Positions 14,583-20,905 of a stretch of 27,050 nt of DNA are shown piece by piece; the stretch's first letter is position 1, and each line of letters starts with the position of its first letter. Where the stretch lies: IMG/VR virus record IMGVR_UViG_3300036861_000585, positions 1 through 27,050 of that record; one strand, 5' to 3'. The DNA is from a virus. The position numbers and the translations under genes were made by a program. The notes under the pieces are model-generated. The model saw only the letters and a program-made list of their open reading frames with translations, had not been told where the DNA came from and made no database searches.

Positions 14583-15362
14583 CTACTGGTTGGCGATCGC
14601 CAGCGTCACGAAGGCCGTGACCGACGTGCCGCCGCTCTTGGTCAGCACCGCGCGCCACCAGTCGTCGGTGATGGCTCCGTTCGTCTCGACCACCTGCTGC
14701 GTGATCGTGGTGGCGCCCGTGAAGGTCGCGCGGGTGAGAGGGCTCGGGAAGCCGGTCGCGTTGTCGCTCTCGATCGTCAGCGTCCAGGTGCCTCCGTTGA
14801 TGGCGACGACGTGCAGGACGGCGACGATCTTCTGGGTGGCGCTCAGGGCGCCGAGCTGGAACGAGGCGCCCGTGGTCGTGGCGGTCACGCTGGTAGCCGG
14901 CAGCACAACGGTGCCGCGGTAGAGGCCGCCGCCGCCGGTCGACTGCCGGGAAACGACCTCGTACTTCAAGGCCTCCCCGTGCTGGCCGCTGATGGGGTTC
15001 AGCGTGTACTGCTTCCCCACGACCGTGTATGCCAGGTTGCCGGCGACGCCCGGCGTCGCCGACGGCGCGTTCGGGGGGCACAGCGTGACGGGCCAGGCCA
15101 CCGATTCGACCGCGGGGTTCACCCGCGGGTACAGGATGGTGTCCGGCTCCAGCGAGGTCGCGATCGCGTCCGCTGACCAGAAGCCGCCCGCGGTCAGCGT
15201 GATGTCCTGGAGGCCGGGGACGTAGCAATCGCCGATGTCGCCCATCCGCTTGCTGACGATCTCCTTCTTCGCCGCGCGGAGCACGACCTGGTCGATCGAG
15301 CCGTGAAGCGGGTACGGTCCGACGTAGAGTCGGCAGTCCTTGAAGAGAACGGGCTCAGCCAC
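14583..15362 (-). CDS. Tail-tube protein 1 with a C-terminal extra domain
   Basis: 259 residues from a GTG at 15362, preceded by GGAGG and overlapping the previous stop by 8 nt; the frame upstream is open but non-coding in character. Residues 1-130 carry the tube-like core (AEPVLFKDCRLYVGPYPLHG, then KRMGDIGDCYVPGLQDITLT). Residues 150-259 form a beta-sandwich seen in other phage virion proteins: GASFQLGALSATQKIVAVLH, GGTWTLTIESDNATGFPSP, AITDDWWRAVLTKSGGTS. This domain likely points outward from the tube or replaces a tube-cap function. Paralogous to the next gene. It could be the principal tube protein, with the shorter paralogue minor, or the reverse. Confidence 0.75.
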   Translation of the reverse strand: MAEPVLFKDCRLYVGPYPLHGSIDQVVLRAAKKEIVSKRMGDIGDCYVPGLQDITLTAGGFWSADAIATSLEPDTILYPRVNPAVESVAWPVTLCPPNAPSATPGVAGNLAYTVVGKQYTLNPISGQHGEALKYEVVSRQSTGGGGLYRGTVVLPATSVTATTTGASFQLGALSATQKIVAVLHVVAINGGTWTLTIESDNATGFPSPLTRATFTGATTITQQVVETNGAITDDWWRAVLTKSGGTSVTAFVTLAIANQ

Positions 15363-15573
15363 CGACCACCTCCAGCGCCGCGCCGCATGCGCGGCAGACC
15401 TTTCGATCGGAATCGCCCATGGCCGGCGCGTCGAGGATGTCGGCGGACCCGCAGGCCGGACACTTCGCGACCGCCTCGAGCCCCTCGTCCGCGGCGCGCG
15501 CGCGCTCGAGCGCCAGCAGCTCCCGCAGCGTGGCCAGGATGTCGCGCAGGATCGCGATCTCTTCCTTAGCCAC
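15355..15573 (-). CDS. Small coiled-coil zinc-ribbon protein
   Basis: 72 residues from a GTG at 15573 that overlaps the tail-terminator stop by 8 nt. Residues 3-35 are a strongly helical, heptad-like stretch (EEIAILRDILATLRELLALE), followed by a zinc ribbon with C38/C41 (CPACGS) and C60/C63 (CRACG). Linking helix and ribbon is common in proteins that dimerise and touch nucleic acid or a protein partner. Both its start and its stop overlap neighbours, so translation is coupled to tail genes. No known tail function fits; it may be an assembly factor. Longer readings upstream are low-quality sequence. Confidence 0.7.
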   Translation of the reverse strand: MAKEEIAILRDILATLRELLALERARAADEGLEAVAKCPACGSADILDAPAMGDSDRKVCRACGAALEVVGG

Positions 15574-15970
15574 GGGCCTTCTCCACCTCGGCGTTGAACG
15601 CGAAGCGCCAGAGCCCGTTCTGGTCCTGGCCGAGGTTGAACGGCTCCTCGCATTCGACGTTGTGGTACGTGACGCCGCCCAGCTGGACGGGCCCGAGGTT
15701 CTCCAGGGCGTCGAACGCGGCGCGGCAACGAGCCTCCGCCGCGGTCTTGGAGACATTCCTCGCCATCACCTGCACCATCACCGGGTAGACGGCCTGCTGG
15801 TTGCCCAGCGATCCCGCCATCACTCGGTCGCGCGCGTCGAGGGAGTCGTAGTGCGCGACCGCGATCAGGTTTTCGGGACCTTCCGGTGCGGGCCCCTCGA
15901 AGAGGTCCGTGCCGGACGTCTCGGTGAGAAGCGTGTCCAGGTACGCCACGAGCGCCGCCTCAGCGGGCAC
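15566..15970 (-). CDS. Tail terminator / tail completion protein
   Basis: 134 residues from a GTG at 15970 (VPAEAALVAYLDTLLTETSG), overlapping the preceding stop by 11 nt. The length, the N-terminal helix, the conserved-looking centre (LIAVAHYDSLDARDRVMAGS; VYPVMVQVMARN) and the last beta strands (VTYHNVECEEPFNLGQDQNG, WRFAFNAEVE) fit the tail-terminator group that caps the tube and joins it to the head. Order also fits: connector, closure, gp10-like, terminator, tube. No catalytic motif. Identification is by position and fold-like pattern, so moderate certainty. Confidence 0.7.
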   Translation of the reverse strand: MPAEAALVAYLDTLLTETSGTDLFEGPAPEGPENLIAVAHYDSLDARDRVMAGSLGNQQAVYPVMVQVMARNVSKTAAEARCRAAFDALENLGPVQLGGVTYHNVECEEPFNLGQDQNGLWRFAFNAEVEKARG

Positions 15971-16394
15971 CGAAGCGCTCCGCGTCCATGCCCGCCACCA
16001 GGCGATCGGGGATCTTCGGCGCCACGTCATTGCCCGGGCGCTCGAGGAACTTCGCGCCGCCGGTCCGGTGGCGCAACGTTAGGTCCTCGTGCTGGACGAC
16101 GGCATAGATGTTCGCCTTCCGGCGGCCCATCACCTTGCGGAGCGGAGCTCCGCCGGCGACCACACCCGCCGAGATGCGGCCCGCCTTCGTGCGGTTTGGC
16201 TTCGACGTCCGAACGGAGTCGCGCAGCTGGCCGCCATCCACGTCGTCGACGGGCACCAGCGGGCGGGCCTTCGCCGCAATCTCCTTCGCCGCGTCACCCA
16301 GGACCTGGAGCCCGACGCGGACGCCGGCCTCGCCCATGCCCTGGAGCTCGTCCAGGATTTCCTGCATGCCCGAGACCTCGACGCGCATCTTCAC
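15960..16394 (-). CDS. HK97 gp10-like head-tail protein
   Basis: 144 residues from ATG at 16394, overlapping the previous stop (ATGA). The N-terminal MRVEVSGMQEILDELQGM and the segment GLQVLGDAAKEIAAKARPLV followed by PVDDVDGGQLRDSVR match the HK97 gp10 family: an amphipathic helix, then a P-x-D-x-G-x-L-R-x-S motif. The later GAPLRKVMGRRKANIYAVVQ and HRTGGAKFLERP segments match its C-terminal part. Proteins of this family act at the head-tail junction or in tail assembly. The exact step is not settled for the family. Confidence 0.88.
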   Translation of the reverse strand: MKMRVEVSGMQEILDELQGMGEAGVRVGLQVLGDAAKEIAAKARPLVPVDDVDGGQLRDSVRTSKPNRTKAGRISAGVVAGGAPLRKVMGRRKANIYAVVQHEDLTLRHRTGGAKFLERPGNDVAPKIPDRLVAGMDAERFGAR

Positions 16395-16717
16395 AGGAGG
16401 ATCTGCGTGTGGTCGAGGTTGAGGCCCGCGATCGGGCGGACGGCCATGATGGGCGGCTGGCTCGGGGCGAATCCCGCGGGCATCGTGAGGCGCGACCGGA
16501 CGTCGACGGCGACGCGGTTGGGGATGATGATCTGCGCCGTGCTGCGCGTCTCGCGTCCGTTTCGAGGATCGATGATCCGCTCCGTGTACGGCAGGACCTG
16601 CGCGCGGTACGTGACGGCGGCGCCGTACGTGGGCACCTGGGCGGCCGTCTGCGACACGAAGGGCTCGATCGTGACGGTGTCGGTCATGAGCGAGAGCATC
16701 GTGGTGGCGAGCGTCAT
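16391..16717 (-). CDS. Head closure / head-tail joining protein
   Basis: 108 residues from ATG at 16717, overlapping the connector stop as ATGA; the frame continues upstream to 17254 only as an anti-coding shadow. Short beta-rich protein: DTVTIEPFVSQTAAQVPTYG, AVTYRAQVLPYTERII, then STAQIIIPNRVAVDVRSRL. This is the pattern of SPP1 gp16/HK97 gp7-type stoppers that close the connector channel after packaging. Its place between the connector and the gp10-like protein agrees. Confidence 0.8.
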   Translation of the reverse strand: MTLATTMLSLMTDTVTIEPFVSQTAAQVPTYGAAVTYRAQVLPYTERIIDPRNGRETRSTAQIIIPNRVAVDVRSRLTMPAGFAPSQPPIMAVRPIAGLNLDHTQILL

Positions 16718-17628
16718 GCGGCCCTCACGTACGAGGACAGGAGGCCCACGCACATCGCGGGCAAGCCGGAGCCCACGACGCCGCCCGTGAGCTCCGAGAC
16801 TGAGGCGCCGCGGTCGAAGCGGATCCGCATGGCGCCGACCTGCTTCTCGGCGACGTTGCTGTCGTCGCCGCGGCCGGCGTACCAGGTCTTCACGGCCTCG
16901 ATCGCGGCCTTCTCGACGTCCCGCGGGATGCTCTGCACCAGGAGGCCCTTGGTGGCGGCCGCCGCCTCGTTCACGAGCGTGATGCCGGAGACGATGATCT
17001 TCCCGGCCGTGGCGGACACGACGGTGCCAACCTGGTTGTTCGCCTCGGCGGTCCAGCCGATCCCCTGAACGGTGTCGCCGGCGACGAGCAGCGACGGAAA
17101 CAGGAGGGCCGAGTCGTTGAAGCTGTTGTCGGCCGACGCCACGGACACGGTGCCGCTGAGCCGGTTCTGCTGGGGCAGCAGGTAGCCGGCCGTGTAGGCG
17201 ACCGCGAAGAGGGGCTCCTCCTGGCGCGGCAACGGCAGGCCGCGGCCGGGCCACCGCTGCCAGCCGGACAGGCCCGCGATCGACTGCACCGACCAGGCCC
17301 AGCCGCCGCGGCGGTAGAGGGTGCCGGCGCCGGCGTCGTCGATCGAGTAGTCCGTGATGATGCCCGAGTCCTTCGTCACCGACGAGACGCTGATGATCGG
17401 CGTCCGCTCGAGCTTCAGCAGGAAATCGCCGTAGCCGGGCACGGTCTCGGTGAGGACCTCGCGCGCGAACGGCCGACGGCAGAACGACACGATCGCGGAC
17501 GAGGCCTCGTCGATGAGGTCGTCGAAGAGAGCGTCGTCGTCGGTGCCCGTGATGCCGAGCTCCGCCTTCACCTTCTCCTTGCGAGTCAGCCGCTGGCTGA
17601 CCGCCGCCGTGGTGACGGTGAGGGCCAC
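16714..17628 (-). CDS. Head-tail connector (HK97 gp6-like) with beta-rich insertion
   Basis: 304 residues from a GTG at 17628, five bases after the preceding stop. Residues 15-60 (TRKEKVKAELGITGTDDDAL, then FDDLIDEASSAIVSFCRRPF) are the helical start of the gp6 family, and 236-262 (PRDVEKAAIEAVKTWYAGRG) its closing helix. The protein forms a ring below the portal that links head to tail. Family members are usually 100-190 residues. Here about 75 extra residues lie between YTAGYLLPQQN and IPRDVEK (about 156-234) and read as a beta domain (SGTVSVASADNSFNDSALLF; VAGDTVQG; GTVVSATAGKIIVSG). Confidence 0.87.
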   Translation of the reverse strand: MALTVTTAAVSQRLTRKEKVKAELGITGTDDDALFDDLIDEASSAIVSFCRRPFAREVLTETVPGYGDFLLKLERTPIISVSSVTKDSGIITDYSIDDAGAGTLYRRGGWAWSVQSIAGLSGWQRWPGRGLPLPRQEEPLFAVAYTAGYLLPQQNRLSGTVSVASADNSFNDSALLFPSLLVAGDTVQGIGWTAEANNQVGTVVSATAGKIIVSGITLVNEAAAATKGLLVQSIPRDVEKAAIEAVKTWYAGRGDDSNVAEKQVGAMRIRFDRGASVSELTGGVVGSGLPAMCVGLLSSYVRAA

Positions 17629-17632
17629 CAGG

Positions 17633-18037
17633 TCACCCCCGCGCCTTCCGCACGCGCGGCCGGCGGACCATCTTGTCGCGCGGCGGCGCCGCGGGCGCCT
17701 TGGTGGCGAGGCTGACCTCGCCGGCGGCCGGAGCCTCCGCGAGCGCCCCACCCTGCTCGTCCGACAGCTCGAGGGCGCCCGGGCCCGGACCGCACGTCGC
17801 GCAGGGCTCCAGACCGCCCGTGCCGAACCGGACGTTCTCTAGCTCGGCGTTGTTGCCGACCTTGCACTCCCAGGACGTGTGCCAGCGGGAGCCGCCGGCG
17901 GCATGGAAGGGGCCGGCCGGGACGGCCAGGCCGCGCGCCACCAGGTGGAGGCCGCGGACGGCGTCCACGTCCACCAGCTCGCCGGGCACGCGCGGGCCCC
18001 AGGGCTGCACCATCTTCACCGGCGCGAGTTCGCTCAT
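17633..18037 (-). CDS. Small protein with Ada-like zinc-binding motif
   Basis: 134 residues; ATG at 18037 overlaps the CMP-sugar synthetase stop (ATGA). Residues 52-83 (WHTSWECKVGNNAELENVRF, then GTGGLEPCATCG) have H53, C58, C79 and C82 in an arrangement like the Ada/thermonuclease-type metal-binding motif (H-x4-C...PCxxC). In Ada one Cys in this motif takes up methyl groups; here only metal binding is implied. The first 40 residues (KMVQPWGPRVPGELVDVDAV) resemble a small beta domain of virion-adjacent proteins. The C-terminus is Ala/Glu-rich, then basic (KMVRRPRVRKARG). Function unknown; last gene of the non-structural island. Confidence 0.65.
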   Translation of the reverse strand: MSELAPVKMVQPWGPRVPGELVDVDAVRGLHLVARGLAVPAGPFHAAGGSRWHTSWECKVGNNAELENVRFGTGGLEPCATCGPGPGALELSDEQGGALAEAPAAGEVSLATKAPAAPPRDKMVRRPRVRKARG

Positions 18038-18741
18038 GCGGTGGCCCCCAGCGGCGCGCGCATCAGCGCGTCCGCGATCAGCACGTCGCGCTCGACGTCG
18101 ACGTCGACGGCCCGCTCGTTCGGGTGCACCTGCAGGCGGCACCTGTGCTCGAGCGGAAGGCGCCGGTGCGTGCTCAGGACGACGGCCGCCCTGGTCACCA
18201 CGACCGAGCCGTCGAAGCGCCAGCAGAAGTCGGCGGCGGTCATCTGCTGCAGCTGCACCCAGCGGCCGCCGATGCGGCGCCAGTCGGCCTGGTCGGAGAA
18301 CTCGGCCCTGGAGTGGTTCACGAACAGGAACGCCTGCGGTTCCGCGTAGGCCGTGAAGCACGCATCCGATGCCGTGTCGACCAGGCGGCGGATGGCGCCG
18401 TCGATCAAGCCCTCGGCGCGCAGCGGGCATGTCGGCTGCAACGTCACCACCAGGTCGGGCAGCGGGTCGCACGACCGCAGGACGGAGAGGAGCACCCCGT
18501 CGATCGACGCGTTGTCGGTGGCGAGGATGGGATCGCGGTGATGGACGTCGGCGCCGAGCTCGCGCGCGATGCCGGCGATCCCCGCGTCGTCCGTGCTGAC
18601 CACGACGCGGGTCACCAGCAGCGCGCGCTGCGCTGCCTCGATCGACCAGGCGAGCAGCGGGCGGCCCCCGACGGGTCGGAGGTTCTTGCCGGGGACCCGC
18701 TTGGAGCCGCCGCGCGCCGGGATCACCGCGAGCACGTTCAC
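18034..18741 (-). CDS. CMP-nonulosonate (sialic-acid-type) synthetase
   Basis: 235 residues from a GTG at 18741 in a GTGA overlap. It should join CTP to a nonulosonic acid (sialic, pseudaminic, legionaminic or related) to give the CMP-sugar donor plus pyrophosphate, in the cytoplasm. Motifs: nucleotide-binding VIPARGGSKRVPGKNLRPVG (residues 6-25), VVVSTDDAGIAGIARELGAD (47-66), ATDNASIDGV (74-83), LQPTCPLR (101-108, usually LQPTSPLR), FDGSVVV (176-182, for the usual NGAIYV) and VHPNERAVDVDVERDVLIAD (205-224). Length is normal for NeuA/PseF. All main motifs are intact, so it is probably active; which sugar cannot be said. Unusual inside a head gene block; a GT42-like protein lies three genes upstream. 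Confidence 0.9.
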   Translation of the reverse strand: MNVLAVIPARGGSKRVPGKNLRPVGGRPLLAWSIEAAQRALLVTRVVVSTDDAGIAGIARELGADVHHRDPILATDNASIDGVLLSVLRSCDPLPDLVVTLQPTCPLRAEGLIDGAIRRLVDTASDACFTAYAEPQAFLFVNHSRAEFSDQADWRRIGGRWVQLQQMTAADFCWRFDGSVVVTRAAVVLSTHRRLPLEHRCRLQVHPNERAVDVDVERDVLIADALMRAPLGATA

Positions 18742-18992
18742 TCCGGCACCTCCGGCGGCGCCGCTGCGGCGGAGGTGTGGAGACCGAGCTTGCGCAGCTC
18801 GTCCTTCGAGGCCGCGCGGAGCGGCACCACCACATTGTCGCAGCAGTCGCAGAGCTGCTCGAGGAGCGTCGCGTCGCACCGGAGGCACCCGTAGATCGCC
18901 AGCCGGACCGCGCGCAGGCGATCGGGCGTCCTCTCGCCGCCGCGCAGGTGTCCCTGCGCCTCGCACGATTCCTGACAGCGTGGACACCTCAT
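18738..18992 (-). CDS. Small zinc-finger protein
   Basis: 84 residues; ATG at 18992 overlaps the preceding stop (ATGA) and its stop overlaps the next GTG (GTGA). Cysteines C3/C6/C10, C36/C39 (CLRCD) and C48/C50/C51 suggest one or two zinc sites of ribbon type. The C-terminus (LRKLGLHTSAAAAPPEVPE) is flexible. Function unknown. Translational coupling on both sides ties it to the sugar-activation gene, but it may equally be a general late accessory. Confidence 0.7.
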   Translation of the reverse strand: MRCPRCQESCEAQGHLRGGERTPDRLRAVRLAIYGCLRCDATLLEQLCDCCDNVVVPLRAASKDELRKLGLHTSAAAAPPEVPE

Positions 18993-19399
18993 ACCGCCCC
19001 CCGGAAGCCGCGGGCCTCGTCCTGGCGCCGCTCGTGTTCGACCAGCAGCCGCTGGCCCTCCTCTTCCTTCGCGACCTCGTCGGCGAGGCGCTCCTTGGCC
19101 AGGCGTGCCCGCTCCGCGAGCTGCGCGCGCCCCATGGCCTCCATGCGCGCGCGCACCTGGCGCTGGTACTCCTCGGGGTTCTCGCGCTCGAGGCGCAGCC
19201 GCTTCTCGGTCGCCGCGGCCGCCGCACGGGCCTCCTTCTCCTGCTCCTGCTTCGCGGAGACGTGGGCCTTGTTCTTCTCGTCGAAGGGCTCGATGTAGCC
19301 GGCCACCAGGTAGGCGGCGGCCTTCCCGAGGAAGAACGTCTCGACGCGGCCGGCCGGGATCCCTGACAGGTCGACCTTGACGTAGAACTCGCCCTTCAC
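18989..19399 (-). CDS. Coiled-coil protein, function unknown
   Basis: 136 residues from a GTG at 19399, overlapping the preceding stop in GTGTGA. Residues 1-40 form a small beta domain (VKGEFYVKVDLSGIPAGRVE, FFLGKAAAYLVAGYIEPFD). Residues 45-130 are almost entirely charged helix (Glu/Lys/Arg/Ala/Gln-rich, e.g. ERENPEEYQRQVRARMEAM), a long coiled coil. There are no cysteines. It could be a small virion, scaffold or assembly protein. It comes after the major capsid gene, which is unusual for a scaffold (normally before it). Confidence 0.65.
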   Translation of the reverse strand: MKGEFYVKVDLSGIPAGRVETFFLGKAAAYLVAGYIEPFDEKNKAHVSAKQEQEKEARAAAAATEKRLRLERENPEEYQRQVRARMEAMGRAQLAERARLAKERLADEVAKEEEGQRLLVEHERRQDEARGFRGAV

Positions 19400-20274
19400 A
19401 CCCGGCCTCCCCGCTGGTACAGCTGGAGGCGCGTGAGCATGGCGCGCACCATCTGCAGGGCCCCGTCGTCCGTGTGGGACTGCATCCGGGCCATGTCCTG
19501 AGCGGCCTGGTGCTTCGCGATCGCGTCGACGAGCTGCTTCTCCTGGATCTTCAGGGAGGCCACCAGCTCGCCCAGCAGCGGGTTCTCCTGCTCGTACCCG
19601 TACCGGTGCAGCTGCCGCATCAGCGCCGAGCGCGCATGCGTCGTGACCTTGATGCCGCGCGCCTCGGCCATCGCCAGGTGCCACTCGGCACACGGTCGCT
19701 GGTCGGCGTACTCGGTGTCGTGGGCCAGGTCGATGCCCCAGAGGCCTATCTCGGCGACGTCGGCCTGGGCCGCGGCGAGCGCGATCATGTAGGCGACGGT
19801 GCTCGTGAAGTAGTCGCGGCCGACGGCGCCGATCACATCGGCGATCGGGTACGCCCGCACCGACGGGAACTCGGGCGCCGCGTCCAGCATCAGGATCGGA
19901 AACGGGTGCACCCGCTCGAGCCACCGTTCCTGCGCATCGCCGAAGCCGGCGCGGCGGCCGTAGTCGCGGGTGTACTCGATCGTGTGCATGTCGAACCAGA
20001 GGGCGTACCGCTCCTCCGGGATGGAGAGTCCGAAGTCGGGCTCCGCCGCGCGCCAGAAGCCGTTCATGCCCCACAGCTCCCAGCTGGGGTCGGCGACGGG
20101 CGCGTCCTTCACGGTCTCCGCGAAACCCAGGATGGCGACACGACGGGTGCGCATCGGCTGCGCGTCCGGGGTGAAGCTCACCTCCGGCAGCGGCAGCAGA
20201 GGGGAACGCCCCGCCGTCCAGGAGTCGGACGGCGGGGCGTCGGAGCCGATGACCGGCTGGGAGTCCAAGGTCAC
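19396..20274 (-). CDS. GT42-like putative glycosyltransferase
   Basis: 292 residues from GTG at 20274, four bases after the previous stop; ATG at residue 41 is an alternative start. Residues 44-85 form a nucleotide-fold-like start (RRVAILGFAETVKDAP; WELWGMNGFWRAAEPDFGL), with ALWFDMH at 91-97. Residues 155-183 (YFTSTVAYMIALAAAQADVA, then EIGLWGIDL) closely resemble the S/T-x-xxAxxxAxxxG-x-EIxLxGID core of GT42 sialyltransferases and of DUF115-type proteins. EYADQRPCAEWHLAMAEARG follows. GT42 enzymes use CMP-sialic acid, the type of product expected from the synthetase three genes downstream. The C-terminal 55 residues are coiled coil. Catalytic residues cannot be assigned by eye, and similar phage proteins are usually annotated hypothetical, so moderate confidence. 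Confidence 0.6.
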   Translation of the reverse strand: MTLDSQPVIGSDAPPSDSWTAGRSPLLPLPEVSFTPDAQPMRTRRVAILGFAETVKDAPVADPSWELWGMNGFWRAAEPDFGLSIPEERYALWFDMHTIEYTRDYGRRAGFGDAQERWLERVHPFPILMLDAAPEFPSVRAYPIADVIGAVGRDYFTSTVAYMIALAAAQADVAEIGLWGIDLAHDTEYADQRPCAEWHLAMAEARGIKVTTHARSALMRQLHRYGYEQENPLLGELVASLKIQEKQLVDAIAKHQAAQDMARMQSHTDDGALQMVRAMLTRLQLYQRGGRV

Positions 20275-20278
20275 GCGG

Positions 20279-20875
20279 CTAGCTGACCTTGTAGGGGACG
20301 GTGACCTGCGGCAGCTGGTTGCCGCCCAGGAGCAGGACCGGGCTGTTGGCGATGAGCTCGGACTCGGTCGACGTGTCCTTCGTGCCCGTGTTCGACGCCT
20401 TCCGCCAGGCGAACGTGACGTTCGCCTTGTAGAACTTGTCCGGGGCCATCAGGTTGCAGTCGGAGATGAGGCCGGTGTGGAAGATCGCGTCCGTGTCCGT
20501 GCCCATCTTGAAGCGGAACACGTCCGTCTTCAGCGTGCGCCAGGACGAGCCGGCGCCGGCTGCCGACGCGCGCGTCTTGTGCGCGACGGTGATGTACGTG
20601 TTGACGCCGGACGAGTGGGCAACGAGCTCGAGCGGGATCGCGACGGCGATCGAGCGCCAGATGGGCGGGCCCGCCTGGCGGGTGTGGACGGTGGCGTCGA
20701 ACGGCTTGCCGCCCGTCGTGCCGAAGTGCAGCGCGCGGCTCAGGTCGATCGTGCGGGACGTCAGCGCGACCGAGCCCGTGTCCGACGTCCGGATGAACCA
20801 GCGCGCGGTGGAGGTGGTCAGCGGCAGGACGGCCGAGACCGCGTTGCCGATCGAGCCGAGGGCCGAAGGGGTCAT
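20279..20875 (-). CDS. Virion protein candidate following the major capsid gene
   Basis: 198 residues from ATG at 20875. Beta-rich throughout: TARWFIRTSDTGSVALTSRT, RSIAVAIPLELVAHSSG, TYITVAHKTRAS, TDVFRFKMGTDTDAIFHTGL, NVTFAWRKAS. No cysteine-rich, helical or enzymatic motif. Its place 30 nt after the major capsid gene suggests a head decoration or cement protein, or another abundant virion protein. I do not recognise the family. It ends four bases before the glycosyltransferase-like gene. Confidence 0.65.
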   Translation of the reverse strand: MTPSALGSIGNAVSAVLPLTTSTARWFIRTSDTGSVALTSRTIDLSRALHFGTTGGKPFDATVHTRQAGPPIWRSIAVAIPLELVAHSSGVNTYITVAHKTRASAAGAGSSWRTLKTDVFRFKMGTDTDAIFHTGLISDCNLMAPDKFYKANVTFAWRKASNTGTKDTSTESELIANSPVLLLGGNQLPQVTVPYKVS

Positions 20876-20905
20876 GGGAACTCTCCTCTTTCCTTTCTCC
20901 CCGGC

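Noticed and set aside
16718-17254. Upstream extension of the head-closure frame to 287 aa
   Set aside because: The added part is an anti-coding shadow of the connector gene; ATG at 16717 makes the ATGA overlap seen throughout the operon.
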